Translations under genes and position numbers: made by a program
Notes under the pieces: generated by a model
Databases searched by the model: none
Told to the model about the DNA's origin: nothing
What the model saw: only the letters and a program-made list of their open reading frames with translations
Shown here: one piece after another, positions 11,304 to 21,377 of the stretch
Layout: every line of letters begins with the position of its first letter
How positions within the stretch are numbered: position 1 is the first letter of the stretch
Assembly (NCBI RefSeq): GCF_010015585.1
Contig: NW_022985077.1
Coordinates: forward strand, 258,510 to 322,509
DNA: 64,000 nucleotides
Origin: Eremomyces bilateralis CBS 781.70
Taxonomy: Eukaryota; Ascomycota; Dothideomycetes; Eremomycetales; Eremomycetaceae
Direction: 5' to 3'

Positions 11304-12885
11304 TACGCTCAAAGCCCTGGCTTTTTATATTCATCTTGTGATGCATAAACGACAGGCTCAATCAGGCTCAATTTCATACCACAGGTTTTGGGATTCGATT
11401 CTGGTGGACTTCGAACACTATCAATCATACAGATTCGCAGAAGAATCCAGTTACCTGTCTTCCTTCGGCTTCTGTACAGTATGATATTTCATACCAAGAA
11501 AAGCAATTCTATGCAATTTCAATCTGATCGCTACCAAAGCTGTGGAAGCTGTACAAACACATGCCGAGGACCCGTGCTCGAAGATTACCTACCTACTCGA
11601 AACGAAACCAGTGGTGGGAAAACGGCCCTGCCTGAGGTTCGCGACGAATTCAATGCTGTTACACCGCAAAGTCGTCCTAACGTCGGATTAGGCAAGGAAT
11701 CGAATTGAATCAATGATAACTGGGCTCGGCCTTGATGTTCTCGAGTTCAGCAACAATGGATCACACGGGACTGCCTTTCTCTGCTCTTTACTAGCATTTA
11801 TCCTGTTCATGTTCCTTCCCCGCACTTGATCTCCAACCTCCGACAAGCCGACATGTTCAGCGCTTCAATGCATGGATTACTGGAGTGGAGGGAGGATTTA
11901 GACAGACATTTGTCAGTGACAAAAAGCGAGGCGTGGAGGCGCTACATGGAATTGCATATTATGTACATGCTACACACAGTGGGCGCTACTGGAGCGTCCC
12001 GTGTAAACGCCCTCAGATTTGCAACGACCAATAACACGGCGACTCAACGCCAACTCCCATTGTTTAATATTTCTTTTGGGGGACGGAACCATATACGTTC
12101 TGTGGTAGACGACAGAGATTAGATCCGCCTTGGAATGGAACGGCCCGCTGCAGAGTGGAGAGTTTCCACAATGTCGAGTTCATAGACAATGGTCTCGGCA
12201 GATCAGTACGGGTAACCAGTGCTGTATTCTCCACAAGCGGCTAACTGCCTCGGTATCCTTTAAATATAAGATGGATGCCACACCCACCAGTTCCTAACAG
12301 AACACAGGGTATTGTCATCCGAAAGACTGATGAGCGGCTTGGGACCCCAGGAGTCGCATTGATGGCTTTTGCGCTGGCAGCCTGGTACATACCAAACCTT
12401 ACATAGTATGCAGGGGAAAGTATGTTCAGCCGACAGTTCAGTCATGCAAGGGTAGGAGTTTACGACACTTTGATAATGGTGTGCCACACTTGTTTTATGG
12501 CGGGTAAAATACAAAAGAATTGGTTTTCGCTATTCCCTTCCACAGAAGTCTTCGTTTTGAGTCAAATCTTAGTCCAGTACGCAAAAATGAAGAGCTCTCT
12601 AGCTTGCACTGCCTGTTGGGCATGCCAGCGTGGACAGACCCGATCTGGCGTAGTGAGGCCGCTTGATCCATATCGGAAGAGGCCTCGAGGGCGGACATCC
12701 ATCTTGCTCGACCTCTACTTCCTTCGGAACACCACCAGCTGTTTGCAGAAACGAAACCACATCCGGATGCCTTGAGGTCTATGAGCCACCTTCTGATGCT
12801 TCGTGCTGTTTGAATACAGCCTGGGACTCCGATACCCAGACTTCCTGTCTCTGCCAACAGAAGTTTAGCCTTGGAGGCTTAAATC
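11304..12885. other. Gene-poor stretch, nothing assignable
   Basis: Several open frames of 60-120 codons occur (for example 11826-12122 on the plus strand and 12495-12857 on the minus strand). None shows a domain, a secretion signal or splice sites that extend it into a credible protein. They may be remnants of a decayed metabolite locus, but no similarity supports that. Confidence 0.4.
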
Positions 12886-13897
12886 ATGACTGGAACAGGT
12901 CAGGGGCTGGGAGGGAGATTGTGCTCTGTGGCTAGTTATGATGGACTGAGTCAAAACTATATCGACCCTACGGCCGAATTTACCGACGACGAGACTTTTC
13001 AAACGACAGACTATACGCAGTCAGTCCCACTCAATGAGGTAGTAGCACTGGTTCTCTCAGGCGTACCAACAGCTGACAAATACTAGTACGACGGTACCTC
13101 GATAAACGGCTCGAACCCGTTTTCTTCCTCTGAATCCTATCCGAATTCCAGTCCGAGTAATGTTTTCTCACCCGACCCTGCGACGAGCGACTCGAGGACC
13201 GAAGACTTTCCAAGTGAAAGGAGGCATCACGCCTCTTTATTTTCCAATGCAATAGAACAGCCCTCATCAGAGACGGTGACGACTGTTCACGGACCTGGTT
13301 CCACCGATCTTTCACCGCAGTGGCTCCAGGATCGTCCGTGGTCCGAATGGGACGGAGAGAATGGCCAGGAGACAGGTATACAGTCGACCGGACTATTCAA
13401 CCCCTTGCTCTACCCGAGCACCGCGACTCTTACTGCGGTCGAACAGATACCTGTTACCCGTCCTGAGGCAGTACCAACGCTAGATATAAACGGAAGCAGT
13501 CCTGCCTTCAACAACATAGGATTTTGGACGGCAACAACAGGCTTCACAGGCACGAATCCAGTACTCCAGCCACGCACCGGTCGGAATAACTTCGTCCCTA
13601 AGCGGTTCGAAACCTCAGGAGATTGGAGGTACGTATACCTAGTCCCGATTATGATCTAATTAGAGACTTACCAGATCCAGGAAACATGAGAAAAAGCGTA
13701 CACGGCCCCATTCGTGCGACAAGTGCGGGATGAGGTTCCTTTATCCGAAAGATGTCTCGCGTCACAAATTAAAGCATACTGGGGAGAAACCGCACGCATG
13801 CCCCAAATGTGGAACGCGGTTCCCCCGAGCGGATAACTGTCGACGCCATGCAGTTATATGCCAGCGCGACATGGGCCTGGGGGACGGCAATGATTAA
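12886..13897 (+). CDS. C2H2 zinc-finger protein, probable transcription factor
   Basis: Three exons (12886-13038, 13087-13628, 13675-13897) give 305 residues. The first intron removes an in-frame stop and has a GCTGAC branch site just before its TAG acceptor. The N-terminal 225 residues are Ser/Thr/Pro/Asn-rich and acidic, with no fold evident. Residues of about 238-290 hold two fingers: CDKCGMRFLYPKDVSRHKLKH (shown without its flanks) and, after the linker TGEKPHA, CPKCGTRFPRADNCRRHAVIC, where the last ligand is Cys instead of His. Two fingers joined by a TGEKP linker usually bind DNA. It probably acts in the nucleus. Its place beside the EthD gene and the synthase fossil makes a pathway regulator possible but unproven. 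The start codon is the first ATG of the frame. Confidence 0.75.
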
Positions 13898-15941
13898 ATG
13901 ATGTTGAGTCTTGCCATCCCTAATCAGCCTTCTGGCTTATTCAGGGGTATCCATAGGGCTCGGCATCGCTCGCGGTAGGCCCCACGAGGCCGTGAATCCA
14001 AGTTGTTCAACGCCCGAATGGCATCCTAAATTCGATTTCGGTTCGGAAAATGTCGAATACAAATGGACGATGCCCGTTACAAGCATTGCTGCATTCGCTA
14101 AACTTGGGTACGACATCGACGGTTTTGGACTCCAACGCATCTGCCACGGTCCCTACTGGTTGTTAGCGTTCTCTGCAACCATTTCATTTCACGGAACACT
14201 TTTCTTTAACGATTTACGCTTTCTTATGTTTTTGGGACTTCATCGAGCACGGCCTCATCTCTCTGTTCAGGCGAAACCGTCCAGATTGGCACAATCATGG
14301 CTGAAACTGGTTAGAAATGTTTATGGCAACGAGAAGCGTAAAAACGGGACAACGGACAATCATTTCCTATTATGACTTTCAGTAACGAGTTCGGCAATGA
14401 GTATAAACGCCTTGTTACGACCTTATTTTGCGGATAAATTCAATGTTGATGTCAAGGTCATCTTGTGCTGAAGAGCTGCAAGAGTGAGGTGCTCCCTCAG
14501 CAGATCTGATAGGTGATGGCCTAGACGATGCCCATGACTCAATGACGCACAAAGCCGCTTCTAGAGTTCCAAGAGGCCGAAACTGAGTGCCCCAAACCGT
14601 GTGATTGTGATGCGTCACCGCATGCACACACATCCACCCGCTGGCGCCAACGAAAACTGATTGACTTAATTGGGGCCCGAGGCTTTGGTGACTGGTCATA
14701 CCAATCCCCGCGGTAGGGAGCCGTGGCACAATTCCCGCACCATGTCTCTAGTAGTTCAGCCCAACAAAGGAGTGTGAAGTGCGACGAAGCTCTAATATCT
14801 AGGTCTCATATGGACTTAGGAGCAGCAATGTGGTTCGCAGTTGCTTCAGGGTTGTCCTTTTTCGTCTACATTGGATGCGGCCAATAGACGTCTCACACCT
14901 GTATCCGGCATCCACCCGAATGCTACGATGCATCAGCATGGTAGTAAGCGATGTCTTGTGCTCCAGGTCTTCAACATCGTGGAACGCCGAGGTTACTAGT
15001 TATGGTATCGATTGGGAACGCCAGACGCCTTCATATTAGAAAGGGGTTGTGAAATGTGAAGAAGGATTCGATATCCGTAAATCGACCCGCTCCCACACCC
15101 AGTCTCCCCGCTTTAATGCCTGACTAGGATCGCACGGAGTAGGTATATAAGATAAGGACAACAGCCTCTGATTGTGTGATTTACAGTGCAAGTACTCTGG
15201 ATTTCGTTGCCAACAAGGGATGGCAGACTACGTGCCCAGTCGCACCTCGATACATTTGATGAAGGGAAAGATATGCCTTCCACGATAGTCAATATACAGC
15301 CACAACTGCTAACCAGCATCCACGAAACCCCAATTGTGCTGAGAGTGGCACCTCCATGACCCCGCGTGAAGTCGTCAAGGGGTCTGAGATCGCCATGAAG
15401 CGCAAGGAAGGGCTAGGTGTTCATTGGCCGGACTCAGATCCGCGAGACCCTAAGACTCTCCAGATCGATGGATGAGCACCAGACTCTTCTTCACCATGAA
15501 CAATGTTCAAACTTGCTTTAAGCGGCGACGCATTGAAGTGCCCATTGATAAGATAATGGGAATTTTGGCAATTATGGCGGTGGAGTGTAGGCCCCGCTAC
15601 GAGACGCTCCGCCCCGGCGGTGCTCCCATCTCCACCCGTTATTATGAGGGGCCTCCCGGAGAGGAATTGGAACACTGGGACGTCACTGACGTGGACTCGA
15701 CATTTGTTGTCCTGTCTTGTTACCCAACGTGGATAATAATATAATGCTATTGTTATCCGCCACCCGACACTCCGCAGACTTGTTTGACTTCCATTGCCCA
15801 GCTTTGAGCAGAGCTCACAAGGACAGTCGTCTCTGAAAGCTTGGTCTAGTTGGGCCTTTGACTTCCGTGTCGTGCAACTGCACGCTTCTGTGTTCGACTT
15901 ACCGGCAGAGAGACTACAGAACTCCCTGGTGGGAGAGGAAG
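13898..15941. other. Gene-poor stretch between two zinc-finger genes
   Basis: Open frames such as 13911-14375 (plus) and 14415-14729 (minus) are present but have no recognisable domain and no supporting splice structure. The last few hundred bases should include the promoter of the next zinc-finger gene. Confidence 0.4.
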
Positions 15942-17710
15942 ATGGAAGACTCTGATGATTTTGCTAACTCGTGCCTCTACGGATTTCCCGATTGTACCAC
16001 CGACTGGCTTTGTGAATCTGGTTTGGATTGTCTGACCAGCTATGTAAGTTTCGTGCAGTTTTGACGATCAGTTTGAACAAGCTCACTAACGGTTCCCGAA
16101 GGACCCCTTCTCATCATCCCAAACTGGCGGAACTCTAGCGTTCACCTCATCCGCCCCTGAGGTCAATCTCCAGCTCGAACCAGCAGATGGGCCAATCTCC
16201 TCCAAATATCCAGGCTTTTCCTTCCCACCCGGGTCTCGCGTCGAACAGACCGAACAACTTCTGGGAATCTCTGGAGATGGCAGCGGTGTGCTAGAAATCA
16301 TAGGGAATGTAGGACCCATTCAGTCAACCCGGGCATCTCCACTAGACCAGAATGCAGGCGATGCTGGCATATCCGGCAATACATGGAATACATCCATGAA
16401 CAAGAGTGACTCGCTGGACAAGCAGGAGATAGTCATCCATGGTGATAATCGGATGCTGGAGAAACTGCGAGGAGCTGTCGGCCAGCAGATTCAGCCTAGA
16501 ATACCGGAAGCCGATATTACCCAATATGCTACCGGCCTGGACGCTGTTCGTGTCCTAATGGAAGCTATATTTGGTCCCGAAAAGACGCCGTCTAGAGAAT
16601 ATCTGGCAAGGATCCACCAAGGGGAGCAATTTCGCATTCGCTATAATGGGCGGGGAAACCCATATTGGAGCAGCCAGATCGGATCTGATAGGATATTGTC
16701 GAAGGAAGAGCTCCAAGTCATTGTCCAGATTGTAGGCGACGATCTGCTCCCCCCGCTCCCCCTCCATCTTGGGGTGATTTGGCCCGAGCCCTTGACCAGC
16801 ACAGAACCGGATGACCGTGGTGTAACACATTACTCGGCGAGCACACTAGGCCCAGGCAGCCCCTACGGTCGAACCATCTGGATACTTTTCGACAAAATTG
16901 ACCGCTCGGTGGATGATTCGCCCTGCGGGTGGCTTGGTCTCGTGCCATTTACTGGTTCGGGCGATGGTCCACCTGAGCTCCCGTACACTAGCCTTTTAAA
17001 TCTGGGGAAGTCTTCGATCGATGCTGAGGGAGACTTGGGCCCGGAGTTTGGTCCCAGATGGCGGGAAGACGGCGTATATTCCCGGTTCAATGGTTGCCAG
17101 AATCCCATGCCTGTGCAGAACCAACACGCCGACACCGATCGACTGGCCAATTCGCTTCAGCATCCAGTGCCAGGGACGCCGGAGCGACATGTCCCACATA
17201 TGGGTGACCCGATAAGTCCTCCTATAGACCCTCGGCTCTTAGACATGGATACAAACAACAGAAGCGAAGACGAACCATCGGAAAATCGAGAAACTCGGAA
17301 TCGGGGTACTCGGAATCGGGGTACTCGGAATCCGCGCATAGAAAGAGGTTATCCCTGTCCTCATTCACTCTGTCAGTCGAAGAGCAAGGCATTCGATCTG
17401 AAAAGCCAACTGAGGTAGGTGACCATATACCCTGAGTCTAGTTTAAGCTTTCAACTGACTTTCCTTTAGTCGTCACCTCAGAGAGATCCACTCCCCAAAG
17501 GATGAGAGGAAGTATAAATGTACTGTCCCAAGGGGGTGCAAGACGAAGTTTATCTCAAACTCCTGGTCAGACTACAAACGCCATCTGAATGTACACAACG
17601 GGACTCAGTTCACTTGTAAAAATTGCCAACAGACCATAAGCCGAAAAGACAACTTGAAGCGACATACGGAGGATAGTTGCAAAGGAAGGAAGAGTGAAGA
17701 CGCACCTTAA
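15942..17710 (+). CDS. Large C2H2-type zinc-finger protein, probable transcription factor
   Basis: Three exons (15942-16043, 16102-17414, 17470-17710) give 551 residues. Exon 1 encodes MEDSDDFANSCLYGFPDCTT and is joined by a GTAAGT intron. The long middle is low in secondary-structure signals and rich in Pro, Ser, Gly and Asp. A short tandem tract, ETRNRGTRNRGTRNPR (about residues 445-460), precedes three finger-like units. The first is C-x4-C...H-x4-H beginning at YPCPHSLC and is split by intron 2. The second is C-x5-C...H-x3-H in KCTVPRGCKTKF. The third is CKNCQQTISRKDNLKRHTED followed by Cys. The spacing is irregular, as in several fungal-specific finger proteins. A nuclear role is inferred. 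It may be related to the finger gene 2 kb upstream, since both have a Ser-rich N-terminus and a final finger ending in Cys. Confidence 0.78.
17283..17340 (+). repeat. 15-bp coding tandem repeat
   Basis: About three copies of a 15-bp unit, tcggaatcggggtac, encode Thr-Arg-Asn-Arg-Gly in the large zinc-finger gene, just before the finger region. The near-identity of the copies points to recent slippage. Confidence 0.8.
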
Positions 17711-18273
17711 ATTGACAGGAAATTTCATGACTCGAACCACAGGTAGCGCAGGGGCAGAGCGACATGGAGCAAGGAGTAAGGATTTCAACCAAGGAATATT
17801 TCTGGACTGCTGGGGATGCAGATACTGCAATGAATGACATGTGCCTATCAAACCGATACCAATTGACGAATTCTACAGCGTAGAATGGAAATATATTGAA
17901 GATGATGATGTAAATTGATTGATTGATTCCTGCTCCCGTTCGGGCCAACCTCGGTCGGCCCACATGGGGATTGATGTAGCTAAATTTAAGACCTATCCTT
18001 CCCGAATCCCGATAGTGTACCAAACAATTGATTGAGAGCCTCAGGCATCCACATATTCGCAAGACCAGCACAAAACGCCAAGATTTCCAGTTTTCCACAC
18101 TACCAGGCAGAGGCATTCACCTGCACCAGGCACTCAGGCAACAAGGCCTCCACGCACAAACCTCCCTCGCTCGCTCTCAACCCACAAAGTCTCTCCCATC
18201 TTCGAAAATCCGAATCCGATCAACGTCGACCTCCAACACCACCGAATCCCATCGCCAACTCCAAGCCGCAATC
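17711..18273. promoter_or_regulatory. Intergenic region holding the eS17 promoter and leader
   Basis: No gene is seen. The last 250 bases are C-rich with CTCGCTCGCTCTC and CCACAAAG tracts, typical of leaders of highly expressed ribosomal protein genes. Exact transcription start and factor sites cannot be read from sequence alone. Confidence 0.4.
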
Positions 18274-18834
18274 ATGGGTCGCGTTCGAACGAAGACCGTC
18301 AAGAAGTCCGCCAAGGTCATCATTGAGCGGTACTACCCCAAGCTCACCCTCGACTTCGAGACCAACAAGCGAATCTGCGATGAGATCGCCATCATTGCGT
18401 CGAAGCGTCTGCGCAACAAGGTATATAACCACCCATCAATTTCGGAAGCGTGTGTGCGGTGTTCTAACCGTTGCGCTGTGTAGATTGCCGGCTTCACCAC
18501 CCATCTCATGAAGCGTATCCAACGTGGACCCGTCCGCGGCATCTCCTTCAAGCTCCAGGAAGAGGAACGTGAGCGAAAGGATCAATACGTCCCCGAAGTC
18601 TCGGCTCTCGACTTCACGCAGAACAGCGAGAGCGGACAGCTGGACGTCGATCAGGAGACCAAGGACATGTTGAAGTCCATGGGCGTAAGCAATGCCAATA
18701 TCCACGAACCCCGATTCTGATCGCTAATGAGTGTATGTGTGCAGTTCGACAGCATCCCCGTCAACGTTGTCCCTGTGTCCGCCCAGCAGACGAACGAGCG
18801 CCCGCGCCGATTCGGCGACCGCCCGGCGCGATAG
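18274..18834 (+). CDS. RPS17: 40S ribosomal protein S17 (eS17)
   Basis: Three exons (18274-18420, 18484-18684, 18745-18834) give 145 residues, close to the family's usual length. The protein begins [20 protein letters not shown], continues with [36 protein letters not shown] and VPEVSALDF, and ends with [11 protein letters not shown]. It is a structural component of the small cytoplasmic ribosomal subunit. The two introns are 63 and 60 nt with clean borders. Near-complete agreement with the fungal consensus makes the identification firm. Confidence 0.98.
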
Positions 18835-19628
18835 ATTCCTTTCTGGCATTGATGGCGTTTTATGATACTCGGATGGAGGATGGAGAAAGGTACTCCAGCA
18901 CGGCTACCCCATGGTTCATAACGGTGAAATAAAAGCAACTTTGCCCTACTAGGTGTCGCTGAGCGGTCGGCTTGCGCTGACTGTGAGGCTTGATTGCCAT
19001 TATTCATTATGCATGTGTGATGTTACTGATGATGTCGACTGATGACCCACCGATTCCGCGTCGAGGGTGCGAGCCCAATGTCGAGACCTGCCTTTCTCTC
19101 ATTCTACTCCCCACTGATGATTTCCTTTAACTTTCAGAGTCTTTGTCATTCAGTTCGTCTCTTTCAATCGTGTCGATACCCATTGGTATTGTTTTTGAGG
19201 GTGGTACGGTCTACGGAGAACTCTCAATGCGGCTTGGGTACCTGCGATGCCCACCAGGATTTCCATCTAGTGCAACTGTGGTCCCTGCAGTGCCCACCAG
19301 CAAGACAGAGTCTACATTTGTCTCCTAAAGACCACCCACGGTACGCTACCGTCATGTGTGACGATTCCGCTGTACCTATCTCGTAGTTGCGATGGCCAGT
19401 GTACGTTCACCCAGAAGTATCCATCCAATTCGGCCAAGTCCAACGCGGGAAGACTGCCAATAGCTTTTCATATAATAAAGGAACCTGTGTTTTGTCGCAC
19501 TGAAGCCTCGCGTATCTATTTTCCCCTCCATCTGTGAGTGCACCCCGCGGCAGGTCAAAGATCGAAGACCGCTATTTTGACAAATACAATACAAAAATGC
19601 CCCCCAAACATGATGATACCAGGCTGGC
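18835..19628. other. Intergenic between convergent genes
   Basis: This lies between the ends of eS17 (plus) and the next gene (minus), so it holds both 3' untranslated regions. A few frames near 19042-19386 have no domain. No RNA gene was recognised. Confidence 0.5.
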
Positions 19629-21377
19629 TTAGAACCATTTCTCGGTGAAAGACCCTCGCTTCTTCTTCCCATCACCGCTGGTATCACCACTTCCCCCGCC
19701 GCCGCTCGACCTTCCCCACTCTCCTTCCAACACCTTCTTCCCCCTCTCCCTCCACTGGTCCGATTGCGCACGAGTATGCCTTCCCCCCTTCCTCTCCTCC
19801 AGCCTCTCCTCCTCCAGCCGTCTTCTCCTCTCCACCCTCCGTGCCCGAATCTCATCCACCTCCCTCTGCAACCTCTCCACCTCCCCCTGCGCCCTCACCA
19901 CCGCCCCCTCTTCCTCCCTCCCCTCCCTCAAATCCCTCTCCAACCGCCCCGCCCGCGTCCTCGCCTCCCGCAACTCCCGCGAGCTCCGCTCCGCCCGCGC
20001 CCGCTCGCCCTCCGACCGCACCGACCCATCTCCCGCCCCAATCTCGCTCTCTGTCCACCGCACTCGTGTCGGCGTCTCCGGTAACTCCAACGTTTCTTCC
20101 CCGGACTCCACCGCCCGTCGGTACCCATCCCGCGCCTCGTCTTCTAGCTCTCGCCGCCGCCGCGCCTCCTCGCGCATCTGCTCCCGCGCCTGCATGCGGT
20201 TGTACTCCCGCATGCTATGCTGGTCCTCCGCGGCTTCGCGCTTCTCGCGCTCCTCGTTGCCCTCGAGCCGCTGTCCGGGCGGTGTCTGCGGACGCGTCTG
20301 CAGCGTTGCGGCGTTGCTGATGGTGCTCAGCCGGCGCCGACGGGCGGGAACGTCGGTGCGGTCGCGCTCCCGGTCGCGGCGCTCGAGGCGCTCGTTACGG
20401 GCGTGGTCGGCGCGGGCTTGGGCGCGGTAGTCGGACTCGACAGGGTCGACGCGGTCAGCGCGGGTGAGGATAGAGGGGGAGGAGGAGCCGGAGACGGAGG
20501 CGGTGGGGTAGAGGGAAGGGGTGGTGGAGGAGACGGAGACGTTGGAGGAGGTGCGCCGGTGTTGGGTGGTGGGTTCGCGGTAGGTGAGGTTGGCGGGACG
20601 GGGGGAGGGAGGGGGGTTGTGGAGCTGGACGCGTTGGGAGGGGCGGCGGCGTGGAAGGGTGGTGGGGGGCTCGCCGAAGGGTTCGCCGAGTGGGGACACA
20701 TGATGACCAGTAAGAGGTGTCATCGGCGCAGGAGGTGGTGGAGGGATACCGCCGAACATCGCGTTTAATGGTGAGTGATGCATTGGAGGCGGTGGCGGAA
20801 TTGGGCCTTCCATGTTTGCTGAGACTGGCCGGGAGCGCGGAGTATCAATGATGTGGACAGACGAAGCGTCGGAGACGCTGCTGGCAAGCGAACCAGAGCG
20901 ACGGTGCTCGGTTTTCTTTTTCCTGTCTTTTCCGCCGATGTAAAAGACCGGCTCATAGTACTTTCGCGCCTCAGACCGGCTCCTGCTTGACGAACTGCGT
21001 CCTAATTTGGATGTCGAGGAGCCTCGCGACTCACGCCAGCTAGGCTCTGCAATACGCACGTTGAATTCGGAAGGTGATGCACTCAAAGGGCTAGGAGTGA
21101 GTGGTGAGTTCGAAGTTGCAGGTGTGGAGATTTCTCCTGGAATGCTCAGACCCGGGGTATGTCGACTATATCCATGTCCCCCTGGTCCGGCTGGTATCGG
21201 CTGGGATAATGTTGGTCCTTGGGGGGCGTTGTGAACTTGAATTGTCCCGCGGAATATCTTTTGTGCATTCGGGCAAGCGCGGCGTCCCTGTGAATTGTTG
21301 CAAGGATAATAGAGGCGCTCGTCCTCGACGATGTCGCCGCTATCATAGACCTTGCGGGTGACGTGAACAATACACAT
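19629..21377 (-). CDS. Fungal protein of unknown function with basic, coiled-coil C-terminal half
   Basis: A single exon gives 582 residues. The N-terminus, MCIVHVTRKVYDSGDIVEDE followed by RLYYPCNNSQGRRACPNA, has spaced cysteines and is the only part that looks ordered. It recalls short Cys-bearing N-termini found in many fungal unknowns. Residues of about 60-370 are Pro/Ser/Arg-rich and probably disordered, with PPPPPMHHS-like proline runs. From about residue 370 to 560 the sequence is almost all Arg, Glu, Ala and Leu, expected to form a long charged coiled coil. It ends KKKRGSFTEKWF. I do not recognise a family and assign no function. The GC-rich composition produces long false frames on the other strand. 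Confidence 0.75.
   Translation of the reverse strand: MCIVHVTRKVYDSGDIVEDERLYYPCNNSQGRRACPNAQKIFRGTIQVHNAPQGPTLSQPIPAGPGGHGYSRHTPGLSIPGEISTPATSNSPLTPSPLSASPSEFNVRIAEPSWRESRGSSTSKLGRSSSSRSRSEARKYYEPVFYIGGKDRKKKTEHRRSGSLASSVSDASSVHIIDTPRSRPVSANMEGPIPPPPPMHHSPLNAMFGGIPPPPPAPMTPLTGHHVSPLGEPFGEPPTTLPRRRPSQRVQLHNPPPSPRPANLTYREPTTQHRRTSSNVSVSSTTPSLYPTASVSGSSSPSILTRADRVDPVESDYRAQARADHARNERLERRDRERDRTDVPARRRRLSTISNAATLQTRPQTPPGQRLEGNEEREKREAAEDQHSMREYNRMQAREQMREEARRRRELEDEARDGYRRAVESGEETLELPETPTRVRWTESEIGAGDGSVRSEGERARAERSSRELREARTRAGRLERDLREGREEEGAVVRAQGEVERLQREVDEIRARRVERRRRLEEERLEERKGGRHTRAQSDQWRERGKKVLEGEWGRSSGGGGSGDTSGDGKKKRGSFTEKWF

Noticed and set aside
11826-12122. 98-codon plus-strand frame in the metabolite island
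   Set aside because: I looked for resemblance to tailoring enzymes of aromatic polyketide clusters and found none.
19645-20430. 261-codon plus-strand frame rich in Ser and Arg
   Set aside because: It is the antisense shadow of the GC-rich coiled-coil region of the minus-strand gene.
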